64,000 nucleotides of DNA from Silene latifolia (taxonomy: Eukaryota > Streptophyta > Magnoliopsida > Caryophyllales > Caryophyllaceae). The stretch lies in the NCBI RefSeq assembly GCF_048544455.1, contig NC_133526.1, positions 2,744,001-2,808,000 on the forward strand. The letters are read 5' to 3'. Position numbers and translations under genes: made by a program. Positions within the stretch are counted from its first letter, which is position 1. Every line of letters starts with the position of its first letter. Positions 22,401 through 34,261 of the stretch are shown here, in pieces. A model generated the notes under the pieces. The model was not told where the DNA came from. It saw only the letters and a list, made by a program, of their open reading frames with translations, and did not search any database.

Positions 22401-25400
22401 CAAGCACATAACAAGAGATTATTCAATTCAGCTGACAAATGAAACGTATGAATAGCTACCTCGCATATAAACGAGTTCTGCTCGCTGAGGAAGTAGTTCT
22501 AGAGGGCAAGGAGTACATAGATGTTCATCCGAACCATCAACATCCTTATAAGTTCCAACCGGGCACTCCTGTAAAGGCGGCAAAAAACAGGTGAATACTT
22601 CAGTCATAACATACTTCAAGGCACCTAACACGAAGCTACTTCGTGATTATTCCAAAGGCTACATGCTTCTTCAGGCATAAGCACCATCCAAACTTAATGC
22701 ATCAACATGAAATTAAAGCGAGATAATAATATAAGGAAGAAAAAATGTCTTACACTGCAAAATATACCATATAGTCCCTTGGGGCATTGAATCCCAGTGA
22801 TTGTTCCCTCTTCTCCGTGATGGCCTAGAACGTCACCAGCACCACCTCTGTTTTAAAGTGATTAACATTGTTGGTCAACCAACAGGAAATAAAATTAGAG
22901 GTCTGTCACAGGAGAAATTTTACTTTTCTCCATATACAAGAACAAGAATTTAGGTGCAATAACCTATAGACTTCTAGAGATGTTACCGAACATCTGATTG
23001 TAATAATTGAGATTAAATTAGAATAATGTTTAGACATACCTTCTGTCCATGGTACCATTCACAGTTGCAATAGGAATGTATTCATGTCCGGTATTTATGT
23101 CGGACCAATGAAAATGAATTCTTCCACCACCTCCACCACCACCACCCAGAGAACCACCTCTTCCCCCGGCAACAGATAAGTTGGCTCCCTCAGCAAGTAC
23201 GAGATTGTGAAGAAAGATAAGAACAGTCCCACCAGAGGCCCCACCAAGACCTCCAATTGATGTACCATTACTCTTTCGAGCCTCTGGAGCATAACTCTGA
23301 CCATCAGCTCTCAACGATCCATATAACTCAAGACTTAGTAATGGCCACGGCATTGCTCCTATCACTGTTACATGTTTACAAAAAAAAAAGGCGGAGAGTC
23401 TGTCAAATGCGTACAACAGCTAAAATAAACAATCACAAAATCATGCCAAAAGAGTCGGTCAAATGCGTGAACCGTGCTAAAACTCCAATAGTAATACAAA
23501 TTTCAAAAGACCCAAGAATAAGAAAGTTATCTTCTTAGTGTCTTAGGTCTCAGTGCCATTATGTATGACGTGAACCAAACTCATCAAAATAACAGAGAAA
23601 AGAGCTCAAGCCACAGTGAAATTAAGAAGAATGCAAACCAGGCTGCTTGGTAGCAGCATTCAGAAAGAGGGCTGCTTCAGACAGTTAATTAACCTTGTTA
23701 TGTATCCACCCGGAATTTAAGGTAAAAAAAGAAGGGCAGGTCAAGCACTACGAAGTACATGTAAAATTTTGTTAGTAAACCTAAGGTGACCCAAGATTAT
23801 ACCAAAAGATATTGGATTGCATATTTGCATGCATAAATGATTGAAGCTAGGTAAGGCCGTAAGGGGAATAGTTACTAACTGGTACAAAAGGAAAACTAGT
23901 CTGCGTTAAGTCAACATGAAGGTAATAAGGAAGAAAATCTTCTTATAAAGGTACCCAGAATTTCCTTCCCCAAAGTTTTTAGAGACGTTCTAGAGTTGTC
24001 AATATCGTAAACCATGTTTAGAAGCAGCCAAGAATAGCAGAATGAACTTGTGAAAACTATGTTGTACAATTCTCTGCGTAAACTCAAAGTCCATACTTGT
24101 TTTAGAGAACGATTGCATCTGACAGTACTTCTCAAATTGAAAGGATAAGGATGGTGACTTAAGAAGGTCATCCTAAAACAATTCACAGACAGTTACCTAT
24201 CATTCCGCCACCAGCCACATTTCCATATGAGTCATCTGGACCTTCTGACCCACTCCCCAGCTCACACGGAAGATCTGCATCTCCATATCGACTGCCACCT
24301 TCAATTATTGTTCCATTAAACATCCCTGAACCTCCCTTGCCTCCGTGCCCAGCTCCAGCCCCAGCACCTTTTGAATATATTCCTTTTCCAACACCTGTTT
24401 TGCAACCTGTAACAGCCAAAGTATTCATGAACCGAGAAAAAAAATAGCCCGGGACCGAAGAGAAGGGGGTCCTTGATGACAAGACGCAAGGAGCGAAGTG
24501 ATTGCATGCCCTCATGCACACGAGACACACCACTTATGCAAATAAATTTGTAAATTTTTCAGTATAAAATATTTGCGCAACGGTGCCCTGATTTTGATGT
24601 TAAAGAGACTAATATTAACATAGAGATAATGTGGTAAAGGGAACGGCAAAATGAAATGGAAGAAAAAATTTATGGAATGCATAGCACTTGGGTTAGTAGC
24701 TCAGTGAGCCTTGAGCTTAAGCGAGCCAGAGGTACATTTTTTTGGACTAAACGCTTCAATGGGCAAACCGAAGCTCAAGTGCTTACTTCTTTACAAAAGC
24801 AGCACAGTCACGGTAAAAAAAATAAAAAAAAATAAAAAAAAAAATAAAGCAACTACACCTAATTTTACATAAGAGCAGGTATACCATCATGTTGACCAAA
24901 ATACTGAAATCATTTCTGAGGTAAGGTTTAGCCGTTTAGGTAAAAGAGTGTTGCTACACACACATGTACGCTGTACGCATGTTGCAGGAAAAAGCGCAAC
25001 CCATACAGAAATGGCAAAAACAGATTCTACGAACTTAAGTAAAGATAAAGAATTTATAGGGTAACATTTAGAGTATACTTCATCTCAGGGGCGAAATTCA
25101 AAAGCAAAAAATATACACATAATTACGCAACGTCCATTTTGATTATATTCACAGCATAGTTGCATGCATAAGGTCGTCAGATATGATTCACATATTATCA
25201 CACTCCTGCCTCTGTGATAAAACGATTAGTTAAAAGTCAAAAATTAAAACCGAGTACAATAAGGTTCCGTCATACCCAGCTCTGATGCAGTTAGCATTCC
25301 AGCAGCCGTAACAACAATGGTCCTCGCCCTATGAATGTGGATTAAAGTTCCTTTGATAAGGCCGCCAACAAGAATATCCTCCACACGGCATATCTGCCAA

Positions 25401-28400
25401 ATGAAAATTTTGACGTAAAAATCTTACCAATATCAGCTAAGAGATTGGATATCCACCGTTCTGGATAGAATTTAGATATCAGTGTCTTATTTTGACATAT
25501 TACCAATTATGTCATTTGATTTCATATTACTATTTAGTTTTTGTGGAACGTTCATAATAAGACAAGCATCACAAAATTATCAGAATATACTCCTAAGACG
25601 AAAATCAATAGGTAAGTAGATAAAACTGAGGTCAATGATCTCCTAGACCAATATTGTACCAACTAATCTGATAACTTTCTGAAGGCCTCAGCCTACAGCG
25701 AAAAAGGCTTCAATTGCAGCTTTACCCATTCTATTGTGAACAAATCTAGTCCAATCTTACTCTCACAACTTCCACATGTAACAAGACCAACGAAAGCTTA
25801 AGCTCATGGTTAAGGCCTAATCAATGGTTCTATACCTTAATACACCCCCTCACTCGAATGTCCTTTGGGCTTGAAGAGTGGATAATGCATTAGCTTCCCC
25901 ATATCATGTGCGCAAATTACTCTTGTGAAATTTTTGGAGGCTCCCAATATTTGATCTTGGGCCCTCCGGGTTATTAGGCCCGAGTCATCAGTCCCGATGC
26001 CATGTGAGAAGAGCCTCTCAACCAAAAGCTTAAGCTCGTGGTTTAGGCCCGCCCAATGAATGGTTCCATACCTTAGGATTGACCCTCGTGCAAGAATCAA
26101 ATATCAAAATGTAACACAGAAAAGTTGGCACTCAGCCATAGTCAAATGACTCATGCTGAATTACTTTAGAGATTACCCTTATAGATAAAAGAAGAGGTAA
26201 ATTCCTTTTTTTAAACATTCTAGAAAGAAGTAAAGATGGTAGCAAAAAGGTGCAGAGAATGTTGGGACATATACTTCCCAGAAACAGAATGATTTTTCTT
26301 TTGTATAACTATCTAAAAACTTTCAAAGTTCATACTTGAAGTGAGAAGGAAATGGTACTGTTGATATGACAGTCATCTGGGGGAGTTATCAAATCGATTG
26401 GACATGTTTGGTCCTCACATAGAGATTTCGTAATCCTGCATATATATATACAAAAGGAAATCAGATTAATTGTCTTAGGTTAACTTCCAAATCCAACCCT
26501 TATCCAGACCAAAGTAAGGCGTAAGATAATCACATAGTTTTACTAGCGTCATCATCCAATGGAGCCTGAAGCAACGAACCGGGACCAAGCTGCAAAATAG
26601 AAAATGGTTGCAGGGGCATAATAAGTCCAAAAGTGAAATTAAGTGCAAGGTGGCAAGTAGTAAAAAATTTAACCCTAACAGAGATGTCGTAGCTCAGAGA
26701 ACGGTGCTATTTATCTAGAAACTTACAGTAATGTTATAGAACTGTGACAGCAACAGCCGCTGGCTTTTTATTGAGTCTCCATTGCCAGACAACTTTAGCA
26801 ATCCTTGACCATATAATCCCAAATTTGTATTTGAGCTTATTACAGAATGTTCCTGTTTATGATACTTAATTAGTCTAACTTCTGAGACATGTCAAATAAG
26901 TGAAATTGTAGGATTGAAGAGACGGGAAACATACCCTCAATACAGCAAGATTTCTAACTTCAAGTACAGAAGTTGAGATAATAGCGCTGCCTCCATCAAT
27001 TTGGATTCTGGAGTTCCACATCAATAACATTTTTACAATCACTCGCAATGCACCGTAAACCTTCATTCAAAGACAGTAATTTCAATTAACCACTTTGATG
27101 GAACGGGAGATTCCTAATTTGAGACACTTTACAATACCATGTTTGAGCGCCTAATCTATATAAACAGAAGGGAAAATGGGAGCAAAGATAGATATTGCAA
27201 CCTCGATACCTTGATTGTGGAGTCACTCATAAGAAGTTCTTCTGCAACAATTTCAAACTCTGAGACAGGGTACTCTTCTAGCCCAAAGTTGACGCTACTT
27301 CCACCGAGTATACTCATTTGCCCTCTCAGCTTCATAGCATAGAATAATAGCCTTTAGTAAGTAATAAATAAGTTGATACCTCAAGAAACTGTAAAGAAAA
27401 CTAAACAGGCCTAACAAGATACCATTTAAAAATTAGAAGATCGCCAGATAACTTTCCAATGACACAATACAAGAGCAAACCTCAAATAATTTACGCCATT
27501 CCTAATGGAGAAAAAAGAAAAATGATAGTATGATAGAAACATGACCCCACAAGTGACAGTTCATGTCCTCAGCTCCTATGTTACTCCGACACTTCACTTA
27601 GTTGCCGTGTCGCGTATCCGACACCTACTTGTCCGATACCGACACGACACTTTGACACTTCATTTTAGACCAAAAATTGAAAAATTCGCACAAAATAGCC
27701 GTATCCGACACTCGACACGTGTCAGACACGACACCCGTGTCGGAGAGTCAGGGTAACACAGCTCAGCTCAGCCCTATTAGTCCTATCATGGGTAAGCTTA
27801 CCAAGTTTAGGCCTAAGGCCGGTGCACAACCTATGCTACTCGGACTCAGTTAGAAGTATTTGACACGGGTTCTATCCAAGTGTCGGACTTTGCTAATGAA
27901 AATGTCTCACGTTTTTGTTTTAAAATGGTCTGTCCGAATGTCATACACATGCCATGAGTGTCAAGTGTCACACACAGGTACACAAGGTAATATGAAGAAT
28001 CTATGAGCCTGTTTGGATACACTTTTAGAATGGAAACTGAGGGAAGGGGTGGGGGGAGGGAAAGGTGGAAGGGTGGAGGGAAGGTGAATGGGGTAGATGA
28101 GTTTTCCCTCCAAATTTTTCCTATGTTTCGAGAGAATTCAATTTGCCTTGTGTGAGGGAAAATAGACCCCTCCATTTCCCTCCAAGGCTATTCGCTAACC
28201 AAACAAGAGAAATTGTATCCTTCCCTCCTCCTACCCTCCGTTTCCCTAGAACCCCCTTTATCCAAACAAGCCCTTGAAGTTGGCGACGTTGCAGCATTAG
28301 AATATAAATTAGTCAAAATGACCTTCCTCACTAAATAAATGTACATAGCACAACCAACTTTGATCTCCTTAAACCATCTGTACTTTAAAAGACTAGGGTG

Positions 28401-30643
28401 TTTCCAACATTTGACAGTGAGAATCAGTATAACAAATAAACTACACAAACTCATTGTCCTCTTTTAAAGCATCACAATGCTGAAAAAACCATTGTAAATA
28501 AGAGGCCAAAATTAGTATGTTGTGCTACCTCCAAGCATGAATGCATGATAACATAAGAGGTGAATAACCGAGATAAAGGAAGCAAGAAACCTGAACTCGT
28601 GTCCACAGAAGAGGGACCAAAGCTTTTGCCTTGTTCTCTACTATGACTTTGGACCACAATTGGGTAGTATAAAAATCCAGCAAAGGTGTTTCTGTTTCTG
28701 TGCTGATATTGTCATTGCTTACACTTAAACTGAGGAGAGTAGCGTCAAAGTATGTTCCCGCTGCTCCTGCATTCTCAGGACACCCAAGACTTACACCACC
28801 TGTTACAGCAAAGGTAATTTCTCTCATTATCTACCTTCTGCACTAAAGGCAATTTTTTTATTTTATTTTTTGTGTGAACTCTGTGAAGAAAGCCATAAGG
28901 GTAGTTGGATGCTGATGGGTGAAATAGACTGCAATATATGGGTAATGATCTAAACTATACCAGTCCCGCGTCCCGACTGACTACTGACTGACCTCCGTAT
29001 CCTCTACAGTATAAACTGTGAGAGAGGCAACTAAAAAACATTTGGAGCAGCAAGCCAGAAATGTATATAATAAACAAGCAACAGCACGCAAAATTATCGT
29101 CTTGGAACTATGTTTAAGCTGTTTATCTTATCTATATGTAAAAAGTATTGGCAACCAGTACAAACCATGCACAGTCACCTTCACGTCTTGTATGCTGTAG
29201 CAATAAAGTGCTATTCTTCCGCCTCCACCTCCTCCCCATCCTCTACCACCTGCTGCACTTATGGTACCAAAGCCTTTTCTACACAGACGAAAATAACTGA
29301 ATTATTTTTATTTTTATTTTGCAGGAAAATAACTGTATTAATTAGTTAAAAGAGTACTGCCACAAATAAAAATTTCGGAAAATATTACATGTGAAGGTTA
29401 CCAAGGGATGACATTCCTCTACAAAAAAACACTGGCCATTCACACTTAGCTACTTAGCTTATGTTTGTTCACACCATTTTCTTATAGAAGGTTTCTCGCT
29501 TTCTTACACAGCTGGACAAGGTATCCCTTGTGCCATGCAGACTGTTACTCCACAATGCAAGAAACTTAAAAAGAATTGTGGGTCACTATGATCTAATCCA
29601 TCATGCTTTAAAGGCAAGTAATAGTGAATTTATGGCCTCATCAGAGATGGAAACACTATGATAAAACGATAAGGGTTCAAACTGTACGTCAGTTCAGGAG
29701 AAATGATAGATCCTACATTCTGAACTGAAACTATATTACGAGGTATATGTAAGTAATCATTTCATATGTCACAATTAACAAGTACTCACAGCTTGTGGGC
29801 AAATATGTGAATGCTCCCTCCAGAGCCGCCTCCACCACTTGTTCCTCCATCACCACCCTCGGCAGTTATAGACCCATTCAAGTTCAACTCATCTACCACC
29901 ATAAGTTTTATGTGTCCTCCACCATTGCCTCCAAAAGGTCTTTGAGAAGATTTACCACTTCCTTTGCTCCCGTAGCTATCCGGTTCAGATAAAGTTGACC
30001 ATGAGTAAACGTCTCCACCCCATGCATCTGTTTCCTCACTTCTCAAGCAAGAAGCCCCCCTACCGCCATGCCCTCCACCAGCTCCTTCATAGCCAACAGG
30101 AGTGCCACTAGTTTGTGACGGAGGTTCTCCGCCGAGAGATGTAGTATTTATAGAGGAATTGTACCCCACGCTTAAGGTATTGGCAGCGATAACTACAGAG
30201 CTAGAAAGTATAGTTGCATTCGGTCCCACTTTCACATTCCCAGATACATTAAAACTCACAGAACAGCCATCTATGGGGCACAGTATATAAATATTCGGTA
30301 GTATCTCCAGATTACCAGTACCAACCGCATGAATACTAGAGCTCAAATGTACATTAGAACTAAGCACGCAAGTAGTATTGAAAGATCCAACACCGTGAAG
30401 GTCCTCACAAGTTACAAAATCAACTGAAGAGGAAATAATTTCAGAACTTCCCCCACGCCCATAAGCTATGCCATTAGAGCAGCCACTACACAAGTGCACT
30501 GCTCTCTCGTCCAACAAATGATTGGAGTTGTTCTCCCCACTTACATGCCACACACAATCACAACTAGATGCCGAGAATAACAGTTCTGCGAAGAGAAGAG
30601 AGCAATAGAGATACCAATGCAGACGCACAGGAGGCATCCACAT
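18104..30643 (-). CDS. Large glycine-rich, multi-pass membrane protein (AT5G47020/AT5G11700 family)
   Basis: Twenty-two exons: 30643-29790, 29278-29166, 28799-28591, 27329-27210, 27060-26935, 26852-26727, 26589-26534, 26435-26336, 25393-25276, 24406-24197, 23364-23040, 22847-22754, 22568-22460, 22360-22089, 22008-21881, 21416-21182, 21037-20849, 20756-20467, 20126-19934, 19220-18981, 18493-18408, 18257-18104. All phases close, giving 1,448 residues. The start MWMPPVRLHWYLYCSLLF opens a hydrophobic signal peptide. Then come beta-rich Asn-glycosylatable repeats with Gly-rich clusters (GGGHGGRG, GGGGGGRI), a cysteine-rich ephrin-receptor/EGF-like stretch (CPKGLYGIFCS, CPVGTYKDVDG), a membrane segment after FGGPW, and a cytosolic part with WSWKQWRRRVKLQRL. 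Further membrane segments follow around LFIIIMILADLSVTLLML and near the C-terminus (VWWLLPLLLLLL). Biochemical role unknown; some databases call relatives ephrin type-B receptor-like, which is similarity only. Intron 18 has a GC donor. A likely 5'-UTR intron spans 30659-31692. Confidence 0.92.
19427..19530 (-). mobile_element. SINE 3' end with (GTT)n tail in an intron
   Basis: On the minus strand the sequence GTCAGCCGACCCCAAATCAT, then TTTTGGGATTAAGGCTCTGA, runs into about 14 GTT repeats (19427-19466). This GTCGGCT...GGGATTAAGGCT...(GTT)n layout is that of Au-type plant SINE tails. No tRNA-like 5' part is visible, so the copy is 5'-truncated. It lies in the same orientation as the host gene. 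Confidence 0.6.
25797..26100. repeat. Intronic repeat with internal direct duplication
   Basis: The motif AAAGCTTAAGCTC-TGGTT-AGGCC-(12)-ATGGTTC(T/C)ATACCTTA occurs at about 25793-25840 and again at about 26026-26074, separated by ~230 bp containing GGGCCCTCCGGGTTATTAGG. No termini or coding sequence recognised; probably a retroelement remnant in intron 8 of the glycine-rich gene. Confidence 0.4.
27579..27760. mobile_element. Short TIR element rich in CGACAC words
   Basis: Left TGTTACTCCGACAC and right (reverse complement) TGTGTTACCCTGACTCTCCG...ACAC are inverted; the interior repeats CCGACAC/GTGTCGG in both orientations. A related diverged copy (ATGCTACTCGGACTC) begins near 27832. Both are in intron 3 of the glycine-rich gene. 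Confidence 0.5.
28005..28273. mobile_element. TIR element in intron 3 of the glycine-rich gene
   Basis: Left GAGCCTGTTTGGATA and right (reverse complement) GGGCTTGTTTGGATA are inverted termini. The left half is G-rich (GGGAGGGAAAGG) and the right half its C-rich inverse (CCTTCCCTCC), so the element is nearly palindromic. Possible TGA flanks on both sides. Confidence 0.55.
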
Positions 30644-31285
30644 TAAATTCGGTGGACGCTACAAGAATCTCCTGCACACAAGCAAAAGTTGTTCTTAGCT
30701 GTCAACACACAAAACGGAAGTATATTACAGGTTAAACCTTTAGCATCTTCTACTTGCAGGAAAAACAAAACATCTACAAGAATGAAGCGAAATAAAACTT
30801 AGAGAAACAAGCATATGCAATTATGCACCTATAGTTTCCGTTCTATGATTCTACACTCAATTTGGAAAGTATATCAGATACATCTTCACTCAAGTCACTG
30901 CCAAAATTAAATAACTATTCCGTTATAAATCTTAATGATCAATTTGCATCTCTACATGTCCAATTTAATTTGGAATTAAGTACTTGAATACATTATAGCC
31001 AATCTATTTCCCTGCATCAATTCATGAATCATTAAAGGCCCAAGCTTTCCATGCCTCGGAAGAAGCTCACACCTAAGACGAGTAAGGATTCGGAAGTATG
31101 CAGCCTTATACCCAAAAAACCACCTTCCCATCTTTCAAATTCTCGCAACTTTCAAATAAAAAAGAGCATGCAACATTCAATTCTCGCAACTTCCAAACAA
31201 AAACACCAAACTCCAAACTCCATGTACAGGGTCTACAAAACCATTCTCTAAATTCACCTACTTCATCTCCAAAACCCATTTTTTA

Positions 31286-31366
31286 ACTCCCTCCGATTCT
31301 TTGGAATTGCCCCAATTTTCAAAATTTGTGAACTAATGGGGCGTTTCCGAATAATTGGAGGGAGTA
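31286..31366. mobile_element. Short Stowaway-like remnant
   Basis: ACTCCCTCCGATTCTTTGG at the left and ATAATTGGAGGGAGTA at the right are inverted over ~10 bp, separated by ~50 bp. The size and CTCCCTCCG terminus fit a degraded Stowaway MITE. It sits in the presumed 5'-UTR intron of the glycine-rich gene. Confidence 0.5.
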
Positions 31367-32620
31367 AACAAACAATAAAGATCAGTTACATAAACCCAAA
31401 AAAGGGAAAAGCGAATTCAGCAAATACCAGTAGAAAAAAACCCAGGTGTGCATCAAAAAAGAGAAAAATTCTGAACAATTATAGTATATGAATGAAAAAG
31501 GGTATGATCAAAACAAGAAATTAACTCACAAACAAATAAATAAAAGTGGAAATTCTAGTAAATGATCAAAAATGACAGCTGAACAAATAAAGGGCATCTC
31601 AGGAATATAATATAATTGAATCCGTTTTAATTATAAGACGGATATCTCCGTTTTAAGGGAGATTAACTAACTGAAGACAGTATGATACTTACTGTAGGTA
31701 GAATAGAATGAAGAGAGAGAGATCCAAGTAACAGGAAGACAGGAAAGAGAGAATGGTCCCTGTATGCATCAGTTCAACTTTAACTGTCAGAAATGTTGTG
31801 TTGTAAATGTGTTATTACAGCAAGAATTCTAAGGGGTCCTACTTTGATGTGGGGTCTTCATTGTTTCTTTCCTTTGTTGGACAAACCCTTTTTAAATTCC
31901 ATTTACTTCTCTTTGACTCTCTTTAGGTGTCCTTGGACTAACAATAATTATACCAAGTATTAGATATTTAGACCCAGTAAATGGATCAATCGAGAGTTGA
32001 AATCGGGTTATTTTGATTAGCTGTTGTTTACGGATCTATTGTTATCAAATTCTTCCGGGGATAATATTCATTCGGGTTAACTTGGGTTACGGCCTTATGC
32101 GTCAAGCTTGCGCTTGGGTCCTTAATTTAGGTTGGGACGGAATTTAGTTGGGTTTTTCAGGCCAGGTCAATTTAATAAATTTTTTTAAGAAAAAACAAAA
32201 CAATAAATCTTGCTTATAATCATTGTAAGTTAAAGTGAAGGACTATTGCTTATAATCGTTTAACAATTGGTCTCCCTTGTGACGGGTTACCATTTGTGGC
32301 GGATATTTTGTGAGATAAAATGGTAACAAAATGAGTTAGTGGAGAAAGGGGACCACATGAATAGTGTTGCAGAGAGAGAAAAAATGGGTACATTGTGAGG
32401 TAAAATGGTATCCGTCTTCAGCTTGTGACGGATATGTCATGTCTTCAATGAGAATTTGTGATCGTTTAAATGATCATTTACTTTTCATTTTTTTTTTTGG
32501 AGAACTTTTTCTCTAATTGCATATTTTTATGTACCATTTTAAAACCCGAAGCTAATATCTATGGTTAAAGTAGACTTGATACACTGATTAATGTTTTATT
32601 TTTTTTCAATGTGTGGGTAA

Positions 32621-33714
32621 TCCCTCCTACTACTAAGAGAATAAAAGTTCTCAAAAGTTTTCCCTCCAAACTCCACCTACTTATATAAGGAAAAAATAAA
32701 ATTTTCCCATTAAACTATAATCTTTTTCTTAAAGCATGACTTTTTTTATTAAATTCTAAATTATAATTATATAATGTTTTAATCAAATTAAAATAAAAGG
32801 AATATAAAATTATAAAATACAAAATCGTTAATTTTTCTTCGAAAATGACTTAATGCATACTTAAACTGTATAAAACAATAAAATAATATTATTAGCTACG
32901 TGAAAAAAACTCATTAAGATAATTTAAGCAAAGTTATAAAATAAATTCATTAACTTTATGTTAAAAAACAATTCATGACATACTACGTTTTTTTTTCTCA
33001 TATTAAAATACAATTAGGTGAAATATAAAAACTTGAAGGTATAAAATTTGGAATGAATCCTCCTATATACTAAGAGAATAAAATTCTCCGAAGTTTTCCT
33101 CAAAAAGGTATCAAGCTAAATAAGAAAATAAAAATACTTCTTTCTTTAAATTATTATTATCATTTCATCAAAATATAACCTTTTAATCAAATAATAGTAT
33201 TTTCTTTGAAAATCTAAATTATAATATTTCAATTAAAGAAGATAAATTCACTATAATTTTATAAACTCTAAATTTCTGAATTTTTGTTATGTATTATTAC
33301 ATATGAGAGAATGACTTGACATATTTTGTATAAAACAAAAAATTAAACTGATTTAATTAGCTTCATCACAAAAAAAATAAAAAATCATTAACATAATTTG
33401 AGAAAAATTATTATTTGTAATCATTAGTTTTATGTTAAAGAAAAAAATTATTAAACATATTTTATAACTTTACTAAATTCTCTTGATTAGTTCATAGTTC
33501 ATTTTTTTCTCATATTAAAATACGATGAGGTATATGAAAAATATGAAAAATTAATAATGTATCAATTTAAAATATTTAAATAATAACTAAAAACAAACCT
33601 TTATATATACCGCAAATGTGCGGGATTTACACTATTAAATACCAATAGTATAATTGTTACATTCTCTAATATCCCTATTTAAAAAACCGCGCATTTACGC
33701 GGGATCTATACTAG
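32621..33714 (+). mobile_element. Non-autonomous Helitron
   Basis: Starts TCCCTCCTACTACTAAGAGA directly after an A and ends with a GC hairpin (CCGCGCATTTACGCGGG, 33687-33703) followed by ATCTATACTAG and a T. The 5' TC, 3' hairpin 10-12 bp before CTAG, and insertion between A and T are the diagnostic Helitron features. The 1.1-kb interior is AT-rich and encodes no Rep/helicase. A second Helitron-like start lies inside at 33058. Confidence 0.8.
33058..33650 (+). mobile_element. Nested or tandem Helitron-like copy
   Basis: TCCTCCTATATACTAAGAGAA at 33058 closely matches the outer Helitron start, including the following GAATAAAATTCTC-(C/A)GAAGTTTTCC. A degenerate 3' hairpin CCGCAAATGTGCGGG (33610-33624) precedes ACACTATT. 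Hence a second related copy nested in, or tandem with, the outer element; its exact end is unclear. Confidence 0.5.
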
Positions 33715-33774
33715 TTATTTTTTCAATTTGGCTCCTTAACATGTGCCCATTGGGCACATGATAGAAAAACCGTT

Positions 33775-34092
33775 CTAATACTGTAACATTTCCAATGAAT
33801 TACAAATTGTTTGCATTATAGTAGTCGTCTTAACACCTACGGCAACACCTTGATTCTCAAGGTGTGAAATTGATGTCTTAACAAATTGCCTTGAAACATT
33901 AATACAAAAACCTTTATTTCTTTGATGGCATTGAGCAAGCTCAGCTAACGAATCCACACAAGGAGCATCGTAAACTACCTCCATCGGAAAATATGTACCT
34001 GTTAAGACCTCTACTTGCTGAAAACACACAAAATTGTGTTTTCCAACATGAAAAATGGATGGCAATCCCTCATAAGCTACAAGGAGGTACAT
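33775..34092 (-). CDS. Unrecognised 105-codon open reading frame
   Basis: An uninterrupted frame between the Helitron 3' end and the UPF1 pseudogene. The residue composition is protein-like (VYDAPCVDSLAELAQCHQRN) with no low-complexity runs, but I do not recognise the family. It could be one exon of a decayed gene or chance. No partner exons are seen nearby. Confidence 0.2.
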   Translation of the reverse strand: MYLLVAYEGLPSIFHVGKHNFVCFQQVEVLTGTYFPMEVVYDAPCVDSLAELAQCHQRNKGFCINVSRQFVKTSISHLENQGVAVGVKTTTIMQTICNSLEMLQY

Positions 34093-34261
34093 AGTTGGGG
34101 TAAAGTATATGTTGGATTATTTTTCGAGAAATAATTAGATATTACGACACAGCTCCCTTCATTCCAAAAGAGTACTTGTTCTTGGGTTATTGGTAAAATC
34201 ACGTGATTTGGTCATTATAAATTGAACCTCTCCGTACTTCTCATGCTCAAATCACGTGATT

